Shown here: piece after piece, positions 39,323 to 42,270 of the stretch
Numbering within the stretch: the stretch's first letter is position 1
How the letters are laid out: the number at the start of each line of letters is the position of its first letter
Assembly: GCA_024278515.1 (NCBI GenBank)
Contig: JAJRTA010000121.1
Span: forward strand, 1-42,270
DNA from: Candidatus Zixiibacteriota bacterium
GTDB lineage: Bacteria; Zixibacteria; MSB-5A5; GN15; FEB-12
Direction: 5' to 3'
Length of the DNA stretch: 42,270 nucleotides
Notes under the pieces: generated by a model
Told to the model about the DNA's origin: nothing
Databases searched by the model: none
What the model saw: only the letters and a program-made list of their open reading frames with translations
Made by a program: the position numbers and the translations under genes

Positions 39323-42270
39323 ATGTATACAATGAAAACAAAACTGCTTACAATTCTACTGATCTTCATTGTGGCATTGCCGCTTATCGCGGCGCCGCCG
39401 CATAACAAGAAGATCAGAGGTATTCAACCGATGTCGGCCGTGATTGACAACGCTACCTACATCAATGCCAACAACATATTGATGTTCGTAACCAATCACG
39501 CCAATTTCGCCCGCGATCTTTCAGGAGTTTTCGGACTGGACGCGGGGACATTTTATCCCTACGTAGACAACGCGAGTATTGTCGACGGATCGCTGGACGA
39601 CTATGTAGTGTATGCTTCCGGTCTCTGGATCGGTGGTGTCGTCAACGGTGAAGTACGTGTAGCCATCGCCGAGTACAGTGATGAGTTCGTCCCTGGCCCG
39701 ATGGACAGTATCCTCAGCGTTAATGGTAACGACACAACCTGGACATACAACTCAGGCTTTGAAACTGACCCGGATTTCCGGGTTTACAAGCTGTACTCCG
39801 ACAGTATGTCCGACAACCCGAACCAGGACTGGATTGATATTCAGTCTCAGTATGGCGCGCCGTTGAACGATCAGGGCGAGCCGGACATGATCGGCGACCA
39901 GATGCTCTGGGCTATTTACAACGATGCCAACCCGGATCAACATGCAAACGACGCCGGAGAAACAGCTCCCCTCGGCATCGAGATTCGCCAAACAACTTTT
40001 GCATTCGATCGTACCGACGCACTTGGTGATGTTATCTTCCTTCGCTTTCAGGTATTCAACAAGGGCGGCAACACTATCGAAAATTGTTATTTCTCACTCT
40101 GGTCGGACCCTGACCTCGGTGAGTACACCGACGACCTTGTAGGATGTGATACTACGTTGTCAGTCGGATTTGTTTACAACTCCGATAACGATGATGCCGG
40201 TCATTACGAAGATGCTCCCCCATGCGTGGGTTACGATTTCTTCCAGGGGCCGCTTCAGTTTACCGGCAACGATGAAGACACAGCCCGGATGTGGGGTCAG
40301 AAATGGCCGGGCTATGTCAACATGGGTATGACTTCGTTCAATAAGTACATCAATGGTACCGACCCGAACGATTTCAATGAAACCTACAACTACATGAAGG
40401 GACTTAAAGCAAACGGAGAAGATTACACAAACAACGAAGGTGTTGTTACTCTCTTCCAGCTGGCCGGTGACCCGGTAAAAGGAACCGGTGATCTCGATGT
40501 TGATCCGGCTGATCGTCGCTTCATGATGTCGACCGGACCGATCACTTTCGCCCCCGGGGACTCGACTGAGTTCGTGGCGGCAATCGTGGTTGGTCAGGCG
40601 ATCAACCGGCTGACTTCAATTTCTTTGATGAAGTTCAAGGATGCTTTCGCACAGATCGCTTATGACAGCGACTTCGATCTTCCGAAGGCTCCGGCCGCGC
40701 CGATCGTCGATGTAGCATGGAAGGATCAGGGGATTTCCCTTTCCTGGACAGACACTTCGGAAACAGACCACGGCACTTATCCTTTTGAAGGATACATGGT
40801 CTGGCAGGGCGAAACAGCCTCCGGCCCGTGGACTCAGGTTGCCGCCTTCGATATCCAGAACTTCATCGAAGATGTATTCGACATGGTCTTTGATCCGGTG
40901 ACGGCTGTGCCGGAACTTCGTCTGGTCAAAAATGGTGAAGAGCTTGGCATCAAACGTTATATCTTCCTCGACGAAGATCATATTAACGGCGGCCCTCTTC
41001 GCAATATCAAGAACTACTACTACAAGGTCGAAGCCTATTCGGTGGACCTGTCCCAGCCCGACGGCTTTAAGACTCTGACTTCGGCTACTGTAGTATCGGC
41101 CAGGCCCCAGCGGCCGATTGCCGAAAACAGTTATACCTCCGTGTTCGGAGACACACTGTCGTGGACACACACTGCCGGGGGTGGTGACGGCACCATTATA
41201 CCCATAGTCATTGACCATACACAGGTAACCGGTCATACGTATCGCGTTACCTTCACTGAAACGGATGGGACGCTTTACTGGCACCTGACCGACCTGACCA
41301 CCAACACTACGGTGCTGGCCGATCAAACCAACCAATCAGGTGACGATACATATTCTATTGTCGATGGTATCATGGTGAAAGTTCTGGGACCGGCCTTTGG
41401 TGTAGTTGCAATCCAGGAAGTTCAAGATGCATCCGGTCCGATAGACCCGGACAACGTCATGTACTCCCTGAACTCCACTCGAGACTGGTACATCGCCTCG
41501 GATCAGGGTTCGAACTTTGACCGCATGAACTGGCGCGGTCATATCGGCACTTCCGACTGGGAGATCCGTTTCACTGCCACAGGTTCTGAATACTACGACT
41601 GGATATCCGAAACCCTTTGGGGTGATCGCGCGCCGTTCGAGGTCTGGAATATCGGAATAGGAACTCCTGATGATCCCTCCGACGATGTCCGGATCAATTT
41701 CGCCATTATCGACGATGATGGATCGGGCGGATGGTCCTACGGCGACAGGATCTATCCGTACGAAAGAGCGTATTCGGAACCTTCGCCTGCCACCATGGAA
41801 TACACGTGGGACGATGACTTCCTGATTGGACGCATAGTCATATCGGACTATTCGGAAGCAACGACCGCTCCGGCAGAAGGAACTGTAATCAGATTTACTA
41901 CGGCCAAGGTGAACACGGTCGATGATGTATTCGAGTTCAATACTGACGCCGCCACCGTTTCCAAAGCCGCATCTGTTCTGGACAATATTACTGTATCACC
42001 GAATCCGTTTTATCTGTACGGACCGTACGATCCGGCGGTAGGCAACTACCAGATCATGTTCCAGAATCTGCCGGAAAAATGCGAGATCACTATTTACAAC
42101 CTGTCCGGTGAATACATCAATACCGTAAAGAAAGATGATCCGACGATCAGCTATGCCAGTTGGGGCGCCAACACAGCCAACGGGTTGCCGGTAGCCTCGG
42201 GCATCTACTTCTGGGTTGTCGACGCACCGGGTATCGGCCAGAAAACCGGCAAGATGGCGGTCTTCACCGA
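39323..42270 (+). CDS. Large secreted protein with C-terminal sorting-type domain, partial (runs off the right edge)
   Basis: An open frame runs from ATG 39323 (AAAGGA five bases upstream; ATG 39332 is the alternative) to the window end, at least 982 residues. A signal peptide (KLLTILLIFIVALPLIAA) is followed by a domain with YASGLWIGGVVNGEVRVAI and DQMLWAIYNDANPDQHANDA, which I have seen in uncharacterised FCB surface proteins. Two fibronectin-III-like pieces follow (PAAPIVDVAWKDQGISLSWT; YYYKVEAYSVD). From residue about 890 the typical FlgD/T9SS-like end appears: ITVSPNPFYL ... ITIYNLSGEYINTVKK ... WGANTANGLPVASGIYFWVV. That domain usually drives surface delivery. Tryptophan- and aspartate-rich, with no catalytic motif seen. 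Probably functions with the upstream receptor. Confidence 0.88.
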   Translation, partial: MYTMKTKLLTILLIFIVALPLIAAPPHNKKIRGIQPMSAVIDNATYINANNILMFVTNHANFARDLSGVFGLDAGTFYPYVDNASIVDGSLDDYVVYASGLWIGGVVNGEVRVAIAEYSDEFVPGPMDSILSVNGNDTTWTYNSGFETDPDFRVYKLYSDSMSDNPNQDWIDIQSQYGAPLNDQGEPDMIGDQMLWAIYNDANPDQHANDAGETAPLGIEIRQTTFAFDRTDALGDVIFLRFQVFNKGGNTIENCYFSLWSDPDLGEYTDDLVGCDTTLSVGFVYNSDNDDAGHYEDAPPCVGYDFFQGPLQFTGNDEDTARMWGQKWPGYVNMGMTSFNKYINGTDPNDFNETYNYMKGLKANGEDYTNNEGVVTLFQLAGDPVKGTGDLDVDPADRRFMMSTGPITFAPGDSTEFVAAIVVGQAINRLTSISLMKFKDAFAQIAYDSDFDLPKAPAAPIVDVAWKDQGISLSWTDTSETDHGTYPFEGYMVWQGETASGPWTQVAAFDIQNFIEDVFDMVFDPVTAVPELRLVKNGEELGIKRYIFLDEDHINGGPLRNIKNYYYKVEAYSVDLSQPDGFKTLTSATVVSARPQRPIAENSYTSVFGDTLSWTHTAGGGDGTIIPIVIDHTQVTGHTYRVTFTETDGTLYWHLTDLTTNTTVLADQTNQSGDDTYSIVDGIMVKVLGPAFGVVAIQEVQDASGPIDPDNVMYSLNSTRDWYIASDQGSNFDRMNWRGHIGTSDWEIRFTATGSEYYDWISETLWGDRAPFEVWNIGIGTPDDPSDDVRINFAIIDDDGSGGWSYGDRIYPYERAYSEPSPATMEYTWDDDFLIGRIVISDYSEATTAPAEGTVIRFTTAKVNTVDDVFEFNTDAATVSKAASVLDNITVSPNPFYLYGPYDPAVGNYQIMFQNLPEKCEITIYNLSGEYINTVKKDDPTISYASWGANTANGLPVASGIYFWVVDAPGIGQKTGKMAVFT

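Noticed and set aside
1-42270. CRISPR arrays, tRNA or rRNA genes, insertion sequences, prophage
   Set aside because: I saw no regularly spaced repeats, no cloverleaf-like spacer, no transposase or integrase motif; small structured RNAs other than the riboswitch cannot be excluded by eye.

Overview
The window is 42 kb of a moderately GC-rich bacterial chromosome with dense operons and no tRNA, rRNA, CRISPR array or transposase that I could see. The gene content points to a diderm of the FCB superphylum. The supporting genes are a TonB-dependent receptor with an N-terminal carboxypeptidase-regulatory-like domain, a large secreted protein ending in a sorting-type beta domain (NPF...NGLPVASGIYFW), a DUF2723 membrane glycosyltransferase, and a type IV pilus operon with a fused PilM-PilN. 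Candidate phylum Zixibacteria is my best guess. That is inference from style of gene content, not a proof.

Layout. (1) 221-8119, + strand: a type IV pilus / MSHA-like operon encoding the assembly ATPase, PilC, two pilins, PilM-PilN fusion, PilO, PilP and the secretin. (2) 8120-10710, - strand: a DoxX-like/rhodanese pair, then a small accessory patch with a 61-residue protein, a protein carrying only a sigma region 4-like helix-turn-helix, and a membrane-anchored coiled-coil protein. (3) 10808-20664, - strand: a long, tightly packed envelope or protein glycosylation operon (DUF2723, GT4, YbhN-like, GT39, sugar dehydrogenase, N-acetyltransferase, GT2). (4) 20976-25057, - strand: a riboflavin operon ribD-ribE-ribBA-ribH-nusB behind a clear FMN riboswitch. 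(5) 25202-29342, - strand: rubrerythrin, a repeat-rich spacer, M29 aminopeptidase, Ogt, a HAD phosphatase and a signal-peptidase-like protein lacking both catalytic residues. (6) 29701-33141, + strand: a CtpA-type protease, a TPR gene remnant and a Tat-exported ferredoxin-type aldo/keto reductase. (7) 33167-35965, - strand: larE-larB-larC for the nickel-pincer cofactor, with no larA in view. (8) 36419 to the right edge, + strand: the TonB receptor and the secreted protein, which runs off the window.

The most striking observation is that three otherwise intact, conserved genes are each split by exactly one in-frame stop codon with no frame change: the pilus ATPase (TAA at 1106-1108), the DUF2723 glycosyltransferase (TAG at 19129-19131, - strand) and larB (TAG at 34594-34596, - strand). 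In all three, both halves keep family motifs and the combined length fits the family. Each stop is one C-to-T change from a glutamine codon. TAA and TAG also end several conserved genes here at the expected place, so a simple genome-wide code change is unlikely. Recent nonsense alleles, stop read-through and consensus errors remain open.

Other points: the riboswitch and a following U-tract hairpin move the ribD start to a GTG at 24862; a cluster of related short palindromes lies at 25836-26143, and one 17-base piece of it recurs inverted at 20847-20863; the carbohydrate operon looks incomplete for a diacetamido-sugar pathway.
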